A stretch of DNA of 64,000 bases from Erinaceus europaeus (taxonomy: Eukaryota > Chordata > Mammalia > Eulipotyphla > Erinaceidae): positions 81,231,000 through 81,294,999 of the forward strand of contig NC_080177.1 in the NCBI RefSeq assembly GCF_950295315.1. Direction: 5' to 3'. A program made the position numbers and the translations under genes. Under the pieces are notes generated by a model. It was not told where the DNA came from, made no database searches, and saw nothing but the letters and a program-made list of their open reading frames with translations. This document shows, one piece after another, positions 51,160 through 63,134 of this stretch (position 1 is the stretch's first letter; each line of letters opens with the position of its first letter).

Positions 51160-52278
51160 CAAAGAGAAAACTCAGTTGGCAGGGCACAGAGATTGCCATG
51201 CCAGTGCCCAGGGAAGCTTTGGATGATAGTGTCCTTTTTCTCTGACTCTGGGTATGAATGAAAAAGCAGTCTGGTCTTGGTGAATTGGCTCATGTATGAG
51301 GTTTAGACTCTGACAAACAAGAACAACAACAAAAGGTGTATGTGATGTAAAGTTATCTAAAAGAAAAGTGTGAGTTAAAGCTAATTTGAGAAAAAAAAAT
51401 TTTTCATTGACTTTAGCTAAAGTAATAAAGAATGTTTTAGGTGATAGACATGCCATGGGAAAACCTTGGGGAAAAAAAAGTCCAAGACTTTTCTGCTGTC
51501 TGTCAGCACGCACTCAATCCTGTCATGGTGAAAACGGAGGTCTCTGGATGCATGGATCCTTGCCACGGGCTCAGCTTTGACTCCGTTCTCAGCCTAGAGC
51601 ATCAGGAAATTATGCAGCTGAAACAAAGCAGACCAGTTGTACAGGTAGTAACATTTCCTTACTTCCAGTTTCCTGTCCAGGGACCTAATTGGATAGGACA
51701 TGTGGCATTTTCTGTGTAACTCTCTCTCCATATTGCCTTTCCCTATTACTCATATTCTAGATCTAATTTTAGATATCACTTCTACCGGTAGGATTTTTCT
51801 AACCCTATTAAGAACTTTCATAAAATCACTAGTCACTCTTGTAGCTAGCTGTATTTTCTGATTAGAAAATTGATCATGTTTTATCAAGTTTGCTTAATTT
51901 TTTTGCTTCACTTAGTCTTTTTCAGAAAAGAAGTGTCTGCGAATGATCACTGCTATGTCCTATACTGCGATTGATATAAGATAATATATGTTCACCAACT
52001 CATGAAAAAATCAATGAGATGGGATTATGTTGGGTACCTGGAATTAGTTATTTTAGAGAAATAAAGTGTCCCTGTATGAGTCCTGCTGGGAAGCACACAA
52101 CTGGGTGAGAATATAAACCTTGTCTAGCCACACACTCCTAGGGTCAAAATCTGAGCACAATAGGAAAAATGCATAGTTTATTATTTATTGAACTGTCACA
52201 TGCACTATTAAGATTTTAAAAGTACTTCAACATTATCAATAGCACCACATCAATTTTGTAGCAGCAAAAGTCAGAGCT
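51160..52278. other. Unique sequence containing a possible exon
   Basis: About 1.1 kb of mostly single-copy DNA. The only coding candidate is 51507-51644 (separate entry). CAGTTGGCAGGGCACAGAGA at 51174-51193 may be a SINE head remnant. Confidence 0.45.
51507..51644 (+). CDS. Possible 138-bp internal exon of an unknown gene
   Basis: A pyrimidine-rich acceptor (CTTTTCTGCTGTCTGTCAG, AG at 51505-51506) precedes 138 bp, open in phase 0, that end CCAGTTGTACAG. The donor GTAGTAAC follows at 51645. The length is 46 codons exactly, beginning HALNPVMVKTEVSG and ending LKQSRPVVQ. It holds CpGs (cacgc, aacgg, cacgg, tccgt) that are rare around it and overlaps no repeat. I do not recognise the protein. 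A chance open frame between splice-like motifs is the main alternative. Confidence 0.25.
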
Positions 52279-52296
52279 AACAAAGATAAGTATTTT

Positions 52297-52553
52297 GGGA
52301 GGCCTGGCAGTGGCAAACCCAGTAAAGTGGACATAGTACTAGATGCAAGTACCCGGGCAAGGATTCTGGCTGGAGCCACCAGCAGTGAAGCAGGTCTGCA
52401 GCTGTCTCTCTTTCTCTGTCCTTCTCTCCCGCCCCCTCTTCTCTCAACTTCTCTCTGTCCTATTCAATAAAATGGAAAAAAATGGCTGACAGAAACAGTG
52501 GGTTCAATCACTGAGTAACAACCCTGGAGGCAAAAAAGAAAGAAAGAAAGCAA
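52297..52553 (+). mobile_element. SINE-A variant with 18-bp TSD
   Basis: Forward copy lacking part of the middle (the CTGCAGGGGAGTC block): CCTGGCAGTGGCAAACCCAG, CAGTGAAGCAGGTCTGCAGC, a CT-rich block, 3' domain CAACCCTGGAGGC and a (GAAA)n tail. The duplication aacaaagataagtatttt (52279-52296) and aacaaagatacgtatttt (52554-52571) has one mismatch. Confidence 0.92.
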
Positions 52554-52571
52554 AACAAAGATACGTATTTT

Positions 52572-52933
52572 GAAAAGCATTTATTATATATACTTATCAT
52601 GTAAACTATGTTACTTTCTCTAAATGTTGTTGGTATCAGTTATATAGGAATTGAGTAAGTTACTGAATTATTCATTTTTTAAAATGACAATCTATTTCTG
52701 TTAATAGTAACAGGTAAATGCTTGGAAGAGGCTAGATATTCAGTAATCAAGAGTTGTTGGTATTATTCTTTATTTATCATCAACTGAAAATTATCAATAA
52801 TTATTTTAGGTGTACTAAAAGTAATCATTTCCAAAAGTTACAGATACCTCTGCTAAGATTTATTATTTGGATATAAATTTCTTCATTCAAGAGTAAAGTG
52901 TATTTAATCTTTACCAGCTTCTGAAAATTCCCT
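52572..52933. other. Unique AT-rich sequence, nothing recognised
   Basis: About 360 bp of single-copy DNA. Confidence 0.5.
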
Positions 52934-53215
52934 CTGGGAGTCGGGCAGTAGCACAGCTGATTAAGCGCGAAGTGTGAGGACTGCCTTAAAGATCCTGGTT
53001 CAAGCCCACGGCTCCCACCTTCAGGGGAGTCGCTTCACAGGCGGTGAAGCAGGTTTGCAAATGTCTGTCTTTCTCTCCCCCTCTCTGTCTTCCTTTCCTC
53101 TCTCCATTTCTGTGTGTCCTATCCAACAATGACGACATCAATAACAACTACAATAATAAATACAACAATAAAACAAGAAGGGCAACAAAAATGGAATAAA
53201 TAAATATTTAGAAAA
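52934..53215 (+). mobile_element. SINE-A
   Basis: Forward copy: GGGAGTCGGGCAGTAGCACA, GGTTCAAGCCCACGGCTCC, CAGGGGAGTCGCTTCACAGG, a CT-rich block, an ATGACGACATCAATAACAAC body and an AAATAAATATTT tail. Confidence 0.93.
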
Positions 53216-53895
53216 TACCACTAAAAATCCCCACTTTAGAATTTAGCTTTTCTTTGTAATTCTTAGTATCATGACTGTACAATCTTTATCTTCCTTTTAA
53301 GTCACAGCAATAGATATCTACCAAATACTGCTATTATCTTCATGAGGAAGATACAGTGAATATCATTATTTGAGAAATGATTATGGTTATAGCTATGCCA
53401 TCTTTGTACTGGCTGTGTTATGTATATTGCAGATCAAATAGAATTCATTTCATTCTTAGAATATATTTAGTCAATATTTCATACTTCTGAAATGAAGTGT
53501 GACTGTATCATATTCTCTATTTTGTAATCACTTTGTAGGGGGCTGTGGGGGAATTTCCTGGGGGCACAGAACTTTGGTATAGTGACTCGAAGGTACTAAA
53601 TGTAGATATGATACGAAAATGCTCATGAGATCTGTCAATTGTGTAAAATGCTGGTGTCACTCATAACAGGCATTAAATACTATAGTTTACAAGACACCTG
53701 TTGTCATACAAATCCCATTCTTTTTTGAATCTGCCCATGATAGGTGTCTATATATATATCTACCACAGCAGCCCTGAAGCCTTCCTCCACTTTGCACTGC
53801 CCCCTCCCCAAGTCCTTTTATCTCCCTCCTGTTCACCCAACTTAGTCTCTGCTTCCATTGAAATAGACCACAGCTAGTCTGCTTCACCCTGTGTT
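53216..53895. other. Unique sequence, nothing recognised
   Basis: Single-copy DNA. A TATATATA run lies near 53750. The C/T-rich part at 53780-53830 is not a known repeat to me. Confidence 0.45.
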
Positions 53896-54132
53896 GCCCC
53901 CCCTTTTTTTTATTGTTGTTGTACTTGTTGTTATTGATGTCATCATTGTTGGATAGGACAGAGAGAAATGGACAGAGGAGGGGTAGACAGAGGGGGAGAG
54001 AAAGACAGACACCTGCAGACCTGCTTCACCACCTTTGAAGTGACTCCCCTGAAAGTGGGGAGCCGCGGGCTCGAACCAGGATCCTTAAGCCAGTCCTTGT
54101 GCTTTGCGCCATGTGCACTACCTCCTGAATCC
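53896..54132 (-). mobile_element. SINE-A
   Basis: Reverse copy: TTGTTGTTATTGATGTC, TTGGATAGGACAGAGAGAAA, CACCTGCAGACCTGCTTCAC, GGGCTCGAACCAGGATCC and a shortened head. Confidence 0.9.
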
Positions 54133-55126
54133 CATCTTTTCTTTCTTAGTTTCTTATATTATACCTATAAGTAGATATTTCTGAGAGTTATCTTAGAAAA
54201 AAAATAAACATTTCTTGTTTTATGTCTTCTGCACTGCATACAGAAGCATAAACGACAAATGTATTCCAAAATAACTTTTAAATGATACAACTATTGTAAA
54301 ATGGGATGGTTCTATTTGGTCAGTGAAGACATAATTTGATTTTTCCCTGTAATTTTCATCATAGGACTTAAGCACAATCACCATTTAATTATTTAATTTG
54401 CAACTTGCCTCATAGAAAAACTCATCCCCTTTCATATGTCATGTTTCTTATTTCTGTGACATATTGGTCCCATCCAAGATGATTTCCACAAAATTTTAGT
54501 CCGTGCTGTTATTTCTAGAGCAAGATATTTCAAAATACTTACCTTGGGGTTATATTTACTCTAGTGTCTTAATATCGATACACAAGATGAAAGAGGTTAT
54601 TTTCAGGGTGTCATTGTTTTAGTGGCCTTGTTTAAACTGCTCAGCAAAAAAGGCCAATCTGAGTGTCTGTTTACTCCATTATAAATTGCCTGTGTCTTGT
54701 ATATTGGCATCAGAGACAGGCTGAAAAATGGTTACTCTAAGGTGGATCTTCTTATAACTGTAAATTTGAGGCCCTAAAACATCACATACCCTGGAGAGAT
54801 CTGATTTGCGTTGCAATGTAATTTAAGGACTCTGTTCATCATATTGCAGGGATCTTTTTTTTCTTCAGCCAAACACTTGCATGAAAAAGGAAAAAATATA
54901 TGTTCTTTTTGAAATTCACATAGAAACTTAAAGCATAATGTGAGTTATAAATGTTACAGTTAATCTTTAAATGCAATACATAGAAGTCATATAAAATATA
55001 CCTTCTTTGACATTAGTAGCTACAAAACATCAAAGTTTTTTTTATTCTTCTAAAAATGTCTTTCCTATTTTCCTTGATTTTAGTTTTGTTCAGAATTGAT
55101 CACTTTTCTGTCACCGTTGTCCATTT
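54133..55126. other. Unique sequence, possible conserved part at 54600-54870
   Basis: About 1 kb without a transposon. The 54600-54870 part is complex and AT-rich. No gene is supported. Confidence 0.45.
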
Positions 55127-55300
55127 AATTTTTAAAATATTTATTTGTGTGTTTGAGAGAGAGGAGAGTTGGGGGAGGGGAGAGAGAGATCAGAACATTG
55201 CTTGGCTCTAGCATGTGTTTGAAGAAGCTGGGAACTCAAGTAGGAGTCCCGCTCCAGGCATGCACACACTGCGTTCTGAGCTGAACTATCACTCCTGCTC
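55127..55300 (-). mobile_element. SINE-C, diverged
   Basis: Reverse copy: ATTTATTTGTGTGTTTGAGA, a GA-rich block, GCTTGGCTCTAGCATGTGTT, GGGAACTCAAGTAGGAGTCC and a head ending CTATCACTCCTGCTC. Confidence 0.6.
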
Positions 55301-55844
55301 TTTATTGTTTTGTTTTCCAACTCTAGAAAAACTTCACTGAGGAAAAGTTCAGGACTTTTGTTATTACCGAGGTAAATTTCCACATTTCCCCAAGAAATGT
55401 ATCCGTGCATTTCACTCTCAACCATCTTCTTTATTCTTGATTATGAAAGTCATTTTTAACAAAATTTTATTGCAGAATAGAAAGGATTTTAATTGTCTTT
55501 ACATGTGTTACATATCTTATAGGTCTGTCACTTTAGAGGTTGATCACTGTTTTTTTCAGGAAGAAAAAATAAAATATTTTGTGGAAGTATACTAAATATT
55601 CTTTTCCGCTGGGAAAGAAGCACATTCCATCATTCAATTGGAAATGTTGAAGTTAGTGCTATGATGGTTATAAGTAAAATATTGATCTAAAATTGTTGTA
55701 AACGAAAAGATTAACTTTACATAAATCATATTCAGGGCATCAGTTCTTGATGAACATGTTCATATATTTGTATTAATTTAATACAAGTTTTTATATTTAA
55801 GGTAAGAAACATAGTTTGAACTCTCTACACCTTGTTTCCTTTTT
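55301..55844. other. Unique AT-rich sequence, nothing recognised
   Basis: About 540 bp of single-copy DNA. Confidence 0.5.
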
Positions 55845-56052
55845 AAAATTTCTTTTTAAATTACCTTTATTTATTGGATAGAAGCAGCCATAAATTAAGA
55901 GAGTAGGGGGAGACAGAGAGAAAGAGAGATGTTTGCAACACGGCTTCATGACTTGGAAAGCTTTCCCCCTCAGGTGGGGATCAAGGGTTAGAACTGGAGT
56001 CCTTGCAAATGGTTACATGTGTGCTCAACCAGGAGAGCCATTACCAGGCTCC
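55845..56052 (-). mobile_element. SINE-B
   Basis: Reverse copy: TTTATTGGATAGAAGCAGCC, GACAGAGAGAAAGAGAGATG, GGAAAGCTTTCCCCCTCAGG, GTGTGCTCAACCAGGAGAGC and the end CAGGCTCC. Confidence 0.87.
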
Positions 56053-57012
56053 TGGAATTTTCTTTCTATTATCTTATTTGTTTTCCTGACTCCTACAAGG
56101 TAGTTTAGAGAAATAGCATTATTGCCTCAATTTTACATATCAGGAAACTGAACCAAAGATTGTCACGTAATAAACCCAAACTCATTAAACTCTATTGTCA
56201 TAATTCCCTATTAGCTATGTAACTGAAACGGGGATATCGTACTTCTTTCCCCACAGGGTTTATTAGAGATATTTGTTTGTTTTCAAATGATGATAGCAAG
56301 ATATTCCCATAACTAAACTTACATCCTGTATATATTTGCCAGTTATGTCATTTCACTGGACCCTTAATGTTTCTAAGTCCCTTACAATCAAGTAAAAGGA
56401 TTATGAAAATAAAATGTCTTCAGTGGCAAAGTCATCCTTATTTCTGTTTGTTCACTCATGCAGAATTGTGCCATTGGTCCTTTGAAATAATTATTGCAGC
56501 ATTATCTGAAAGTTTATTAAATATGGAGACTTTTCAAAGGAAGAAATATAGTTACAAATTCTCTTCCCCGAGTAGGACTTCATGTAGTAGATGTCTGTTA
56601 TTTTTGCTGTCCAGTATCTGTTTAACTTCCAGTAATAGAAATTTGAATTTTTATACAAAGGAAATTAACTTTCCCCCATTTGATCTCTTGAAGAAGAGCC
56701 AGATGAAACGGCTATGGTGCTAATGAATCTGATCTTATGGACACAAAAGAACTGAAGGACTAGAGGGGGAAGTAAATATGAATGCTGCCAAGTCAGGAGG
56801 AGGGATTATACTCATAGTGGAAAGGTATCTTTATCTTATTCATAGTAGCAGAAGGCTGAGAGGATTTAGAACAGAGTGCAAAAATTCCTGTCCATTAGAT
56901 ACCAGTATTCTATTTCCAGTGGTCCTATTTATCACCCTAGTGAGAACAGAGAACCAGCTAATTCAGAGAAATAATTATGCTACCAGTGTGACATAAGGCT
57001 GTGATAGCATGA
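56053..57012. other. Unique sequence, nothing recognised
   Basis: About 960 bp of single-copy DNA. The 118-codon frame at 56367-56723 and the 72-codon frame at 56778-56996 have no recognisable motif, flanking splice sites or neighbours that support them. Confidence 0.45.
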
Positions 57013-58022
57013 AGTAACTCTTTTTTAAAATTTCTTTATTGAGAAATTAATGTTTTACATTTGACAGCAAATACAGTAGTTTGCTTATGCATAACATTTC
57101 TCAGTTTTCCATATAACAATACAGCCCCCACTAGGTCCTCTGTCATCCTTTTTGGACCCGTATTCACCCCCAGCCACCCATACCAGAATCTTTTACTTGG
57201 GTGCAATATGCCAATTCCAGTGTTTTCTCTTCTGATCTTGTTTTTCAACTTCTGCCTGAGAGTGAGATCATCCCATATTCATTCTTCTGCTTCTGAATTA
57301 TTTCACATAACATGATTTTTTCAAGGTCCATCCAAGATCAGCTGAAAATGGTGAAGTCACCATTTTTTATAGCTGAGTAGTATTCCATTGTGTATATAGA
57401 CCACAGCTTGCACAGCCACTCATCTGTTGTTGGACACCTGGGTTGCTTCCAGGTTTTGGCTATTCCAAACTGTGCTGCTAAGAACATATGTGTACACAGA
57501 TCTTTTTGGATGGGTGTGTTGGGTTCCTTAGGATATATCTTCAGGAGAGGAATTGCAGGATCATAGGGTAGGTCCATTTCTAGCCTTCTGAGAGTTCTCC
57601 AGACTGTTCTCCACAGAAGTTGGACCAATTTACATTCCCACCAGCAGAGCAGGAGGGTTCTTGTGACCCCACAACCTCTCCAGCATTTGCTGCTGTTACC
57701 TTTTCTGATGTATGACATTCTCACAGGAGTGAAGTGGTATCTCATTGTCTTTATTTGCATTTCTCTGACAATCAAATATTTAGAACATTTTTTCATGTGT
57801 TTCTCGGCCTTTTGGATCTCTTCTGTGGTGAATATTCTGCCCATGTCCTCTTCCCATTTTTGGATGGGGTCATTTTGTTTTCTTATTGTTGAGTTTGGCA
57901 AGCTCTTTATTTATTTTGGTAATTAGCCTCTTGTCTGATGTATGGCATGTAAAGATCTTCTCCCATTCTGTGAGGGGTCTCTTGGTTTGGGTAGTGGTTT
58001 CTTTTGCTGTGCAGAAGCTTTT

Positions 58023-58876
58023 ATTTTTTTTTATTTAAGAAAGGATTAACAAAACCATAAGGTAGGAGGGGTACAACTCCACACAATTCCCACCACACAA
58101 TCTCCATAACCCACCCCCTCCCCTGATAGCTTTCCCATTCTCTAGCCCTCTGGGAGCATGGACCCAGGGTTATTGAGGATTGCAGAAGGTAGAAGGTCTG
58201 GCTTCTGTAATTGCTTCCCTGCTGAACATGGGCGTTGACTGGTCGGTCCATACTCCCAGTCTGCCTCTCTCTTTCCCTAGTAAGGTGTGTCTCTGGGGAA
58301 GCTGAGCTCCAGGACACATTGGTGGGGTCTTCAATCCAGGGAAGCCTGGCCAGCATCCTGGTGGCATCTGGAACCTGGTGATTGAAAAGAGAGTTAACAT
58401 ACGAAGCCAAACAAATTGTTGAGCAATCATGGACCCAAAGCTTGGAATAGTGGAGAGGAAGTGTTAGGGAGGTACTCACTGCAAACTCTAGTGAACTTCT
58501 GCTTTCAGGTATATATTTTGCACTAGTTTATGGATACGTGTGAACGTAAGCTCTCTCTCTCACAGAAACTGGTGTATATCTAGGTTATGGGACTTTGTTA
58601 GAAAGTGAATCACCTGAGATGAAATTAGAGTGTACTATAAAAGGAAAGGTCTCACCCGAGTAATGAAGCTGAAGGGTTGTCATTCCACACATGAAGTCTC
58701 TGGACACAGTCTGAGGTGAAGCATGTTGAGGTGGCAGTCATTGCGTTGGTTAGGTTGTGATCGGCGGATGCAATATTATTTAGTATGGATTGGGAGAGGC
58801 ATACGGGAAAGTGGGCCCTATCCAAGGGTTCCAGGACTGGGGGAAGTAGGGGCTCTATAGTGGAGATGTGAGGTTC
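58023..58876 (-). mobile_element. 5'-truncated young L1 inside L1#6
   Basis: An 854-bp copy of the young L1 3'UTR (TTTATTTAAGAAAGGATTAA, GGTAGAAGGTCTGGCTTCTG, GGACTTTGTTAGAAAGTGAA). It has a perfect 14-bp duplication, gtgcagaagctttt, at 58009-58022 and 58877-58890, and close similarity to L1#1 and L1#2. Confidence 0.95.
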
Positions 58877-59100
58877 GTGCAGAAGCTTTTTAATTTAATG
58901 TAGTCCCATAGGGTTATGCTTGCCTTAGTCTTCTTTGTAATTGCATTCCTTTCATTGAAGATGTCTTTAAAATTTATGCAGAAAAGAGTTCTGCCAATAT
59001 TTTCCTCCAATTATCTGATAGTTTCTGGTCTAACATCCAAGTCCTTGATCCAATTGGAATTTTCTTTTATTTTTGGTAAAATATGGTGGTTCAGTTTCAT

Positions 59101-59156
<56 letters not shown>
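59101..59156. repeat. (TTTC)n microsatellite at an L1 tail
   Basis: About 14 TTTC units between the left target duplication and the L1 3' end (TTTTTTATTTAAGAAAGG). On the L1 sense strand this is (GAAA)n in the tail position. Confidence 0.95.
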
Positions 59157-59792
59157 ACTTTTTTATTTAAGAAAGGAGACATTAACAAAATTATAGAATA
59201 AGAGGGGTACAGTTCCATACAATTACCATAACTCAATCTCCATATCCCATCCCCTCCCCTGATAGCCTTCCGATTGTCTTTCTCTCTGGGAGTATGGGTC
59301 CAGGGTCGTTGTGGGTTGCAGAGGGTGGAAGGTCTGGCTTCTGTAATTGCTTCCCTGCTGAACGTGGACGTTGACTGGCCTCTCTCTTTCCCCAGTACGG
59401 TGGGTCTCTGGGGAAGCTGAGCTCCAGGACACATTGGTGGGGTCTTCAGTCCAGGGAAGCCTGGCTGGCATCCTGATGGCATCTGGAACCTGGTGGCTGA
59501 AAGAGAGTTAACATACAAAGCCAAACAAATTGTTGAGCAATCATGGACGCAAAGGTTGGAATAGTGGAGAAGAAGTGTTAGGGGGGTACTCACTGCAAAC
59601 TCTAGTGTACTTCTGCTTTCAGGTATATATTTTGCACTAGTTTATGGATACCTGTGAACATACGCTCTCTCTCTCTCACAGAACCAGGTCTATATTTAGG
59701 TTTGGGGACTTTGTTAGAAAGTGAACCACCTGGGATAGAATTAGAGAATACTATGAAAGGAAAGGTCTCACCTGAGTGATGAAGCTGAAGAG
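59105..59792 (-). mobile_element. Second 5'-truncated young L1 inside L1#6
   Basis: A 688-bp copy of the young L1 3'UTR ending at GAGTGATGAAGCTGAAG. A perfect 17-bp duplication, ggttcagtttcattctt, lies at 59088-59104 and 59793-59809... the right copy begins at 59793. Its A-tail has become a (TTTC)n tract on the plus strand. Confidence 0.95.
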
Positions 59793-61997
59793 GGTTCAGT
59801 TTCATTCTTCTGCATGATTCAACCCATTTTTTCCAACACCATTTTTTGAAGAGACTCTGCTTTCCCCATTTAATAGTCGGGGCACCTTTGCCAAACATTA
59901 GATGTCCATAGGCGTGGGGACTTACTTCTGGGCTCTCAGTTATATTCCACTGGTTAGTGTGTCTATTCATGTTCCAGTACAAAGCAGTTTTGATGACAGT
60001 GGCCCTATAATACAATTTGAGATCTGGGAGTGTGATGCTTCTGGTTCTGTTCTTTCGTCTCAAGATTGTTTTGGTGATTCTAGGTCTTTTCTGGTTCTAG
60101 GCAAACATTTGTAGCATTTGTTCTATTCTCTCAAAAAATGTGATTGGGATCTTGATGGGGATAGCATTAAACTTTTAGATGGCTCTTGGTAGTATATTCA
60201 TTTTTATGATGTTAATTCTTCCAACCCATGAACATGGAATAAATATCTTTCCACTTCTTTGTGTCTTTTTTTAAATTTCCTTGAGTAGTGACATAATTTT
60301 CAGTATACAAGTCTTTCACTTCTTTGGTTAGGTTTATCCCTATATATTTTATTGTTTTTGTTGCTATCATAAAAGGAATTGATTTCTGGATTTCAAATTC
60401 TTCTTAGTGTTTGCATAGAGGAATGCCACCGACTTTTGAATGTTAATTTTGTAGCCCAACACCTGATGATTTCCAAAAGCTTCTTGCTGGATTCCTTAGG
60501 TTTTCCTATATATATTATCATGTCATCTGCAAATAGAGTTTGACTTCTTCTCTTCCAATCTGTATGCCTTTAATTCCTTGCTGCTGCCTCATTGCTATGG
60601 CAAGAACTTCCAACACTATGTTGAATAGTAATGGTGATAGTGGGCAGCCCTGTCTAATACCTGATCTGAGGGGAAATGCTTCCAGTTTTTCACCATTGAT
60701 TATGATGTTGGCTGTAGGTTTGCTATATATAGACTCCACTATCTTCAGGAATGTTTCATCTATTTCCATTTTTATAGTGTTTTGATCATAAAGGGATGTT
60801 GTATTTTGTTAAAAGCTTTCTCTGCATCTATTGATATGACCATGTGGCTTTTGCTCTTGCTTTTATTGATGTGGTGGATCATGTTGATTAATTTACATAT
60901 ATTAAACCAACCTTTCATGCCTGGGATAAAGCCCACTTGGTCATGATGAATTGTCTTTTTAATATACTGCTGTATCTGGTTGGCTAGAATTTGCTCAATA
61001 TTTTAACATCTATGTTCATCAGAGATGTTGGTCTGTAGTTTTCTTTTTTGGTTGTGTCCCTGTCTGTTTTTGGTATCAAAGTGATGTTGGCTTCATAGAA
61101 GCTGGACAGGAGTATTCCAGTGTCTTCAATCTTCTGGAAGACTTTTAAAGGTAGAGGCATTAGTTCTTTGAAGGTTTTGTAGAATTCATTTGTAAAACCA
61201 TCTGGTCCAGGAGTTTTATTTTTTGGAAGGTTTTTGATAACTATTTCAATTTCATTAGCTGTGATAGGCCTGTTCATGTTATCTAGTTCTTCTTAATTTT
61301 GGAAGTTTGTAGGTAAATCATTAATTTCTTCCTGGTTCTGTCGCTTGGTGGCATAGAGCTGTTCATAGAAGTCTTGCATTATATGTTGAATTTCTGTGGT
61401 GTTTGTTGTGATATCTCCTCTTTCATTTATGATCCGATTTATTTGAGTCTTCTCCCTTTTTTGTTCTGTGATTCTGGCTAAAGGTTTGTCAATTTTGTTC
61501 ACTCTTTCGATGAACCAACATTTACTTTTGTTGATCTTTTGCATGGTTTTCTTTTTTTCAAACTTATTTATTTCTGCTCTAACTTTAGTGATTTCTGTCC
61601 TTCTGGTTGCTTTAGGGTCCCTTTGTCCTTCTTCTTCTAGGTCTTTAAGATGTGCAATCAGGCTGTTCATTTGTGCTTTTTCTTGTTTCCTAATGTGTGC
61701 TTGTATGGCTATGAACTTCCCTCTCAGTACCGCCTTAGCTGTGTCTCAAATATTTTGATAGATTGTGTCTTCATTTTCATTGAACTCTCGAAACATTTTG
61801 ATTTCTTCCTTTATTTCCTCTTTGATCCAGTAGTTGTTAAGTAGTGTACTGTTGAGCTTCCACATTTTGGGACTATTACTAATCTTTTGTTGATTGTTAA
61901 GTGCTAGTTTAATTCCACTGTGGTCTGAGAAGATGCTTGGGATGATTTCAATGCTCTTGAATTTGCTGAGAGCATATTGTTGGGTTGTGCTTTCTGA

Positions 61998-62047
61998 TCC
62001 ATCTTCCTACTGTATGCCTTTTTTTCTGATCCATCTTCCTACTGTGT
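61998..62047. repeat. Short tandem duplication in L1#6 ORF2
   Basis: TTCTGATCCATCTTCCTACT occurs twice in a row, about 34 bp apart, followed by TGTATG and TGTGTG variants. L1#1 has only one copy at the equivalent place. It is a local duplication inside an already dead element. Confidence 0.85.
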
Positions 62048-62176
62048 GAATACTGTATACTGGTGAATTCAGGCCATTGACATTTATTGATATTAAAGAT
62101 TGCAGATATTTTAACACCATTCTTGTAGATTTTTAGAGTGTTCTGATAGATGGCCTCTTTATGGTGGTCTGACTCT

Positions 62177-63134
62177 TTACAGGAGAACTTTCAGAACTTC
62201 TTTCAGGGTAGGTTTGGTGATAGTTGATTCTTTCAATTGTTGCTTGTCTCAGAAGGTTTTTATGCCTCCATCTAGTCTGAATGACAGTCTAGCAGGATAC
62301 AGTATTCTTGGGTGAAAACTTTTCTCATTGAGCACTCGATAAATATCTTGCCATTCTTTTCTGTCCTGTAGTGTTTGTTTGGAGAAGTCTGTTGCTTATC
62401 TTTTGGGTTTTCCTCTGTAGGTGACTCTTTGTTTTTCTCTTGCATCCTTCAGGTTGCTTTTTTTATCCTTATTCCTTTACATTCTAAATATGATGTGTCT
62501 TGGTGTCTTTAAGTCTGGGTTAATTCTATTTGGAACCCTCTGTGCTTCTTAAACTTTTATGTCTTCTATGTTGTCTAGATTAGAGAAGTTCTTAGCTATT
62601 ATGTCCTGAAGAATGCTTTCTTCCCCTCCCTCTCTTTCTTCCTCTGGCAATGCATATATTATTTCTTTTGAATTCATCCCATAGGTCTCTGTTGTTTTCA
62701 GTATCTCTTAGTCTCTTTTTGAGATCTCTTACTTCTTTTATAGTTGTCTCTAATTCATCCTCAATCTTGCTAATTCTGTCTTCAGTCTCATTGATTCTAT
62801 TTTCTCTCCCTTCTACTGTTTTCTGGAGTTCATCTGTTTTGTTACTCTGTTCTGATACTGTTTTAGCTTTTACAGGTAGTTGTGTTCTTAGCTCAGCTAT
62901 TTCAGCTTTCAGCTCTCTAATAACATTGAGAAAATTAGTGTTTTCTTCCAGAGTCTCATTTGTTGATTCTGCAATTCTGATGATAATTCTTTCAAATTCT
63001 TTACTCCTGTGATTATTCCTTAACTAGTGTTTGGATGTTGACCTCATTATTTTGTGCTTAAACCTTTGGGGGTTTTTAGCTGGACTCTTGTCCTGGTTCA
63101 TTTCTCCAATATTTCTTCTTGTTGGTTTAACCAT
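62177..63134 (-). pseudogene. L1#6 ORF1, decayed
   Basis: It starts at ATG 63132-63134 (MVKPTRRNIGEMNQDKSPAK) and ends VLKVLL with a stop at 62177-62179. A coiled-coil part (ELKAEIAELRTQL, EVRDLKKRLRDTENN) and an RNA-binding part (EAQRVPNRINPDLKTPRHII, REKQRVTYRGKPKR) are readable but interrupted by stops and small shifts. The length of about 319 codons is usual for mammalian ORF1p. Confidence 0.9.

Larger units (their letters stand above)
57245..62120 (-). pseudogene. L1#6 ORF2, broken and interrupted
   Basis: ORF2 starts at about 62120 (ATG, MVLKYLQSLISINVNG-like) and ends with SGRS and a stop at 57245-57247. Readable parts: 61293-61670 (KKTMQKINKSKCWFIERVNK), 60984-61277 ([20 protein letters not shown]), 60518-60769 ([20 protein letters not shown], with the following FADD lost) and 57338-57901 (C-terminus: [29 protein letters not shown]). 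About half a kilobase of endonuclease sequence is missing at 61968. Two younger L1 pieces split the frame. Confidence 0.93.

Noticed and set aside
51064..51261. A 65-codon Arg/Glu-rich plus-strand frame
   Set aside because: It comes from the purine tract at 51026-51150. The composition alone explains it.
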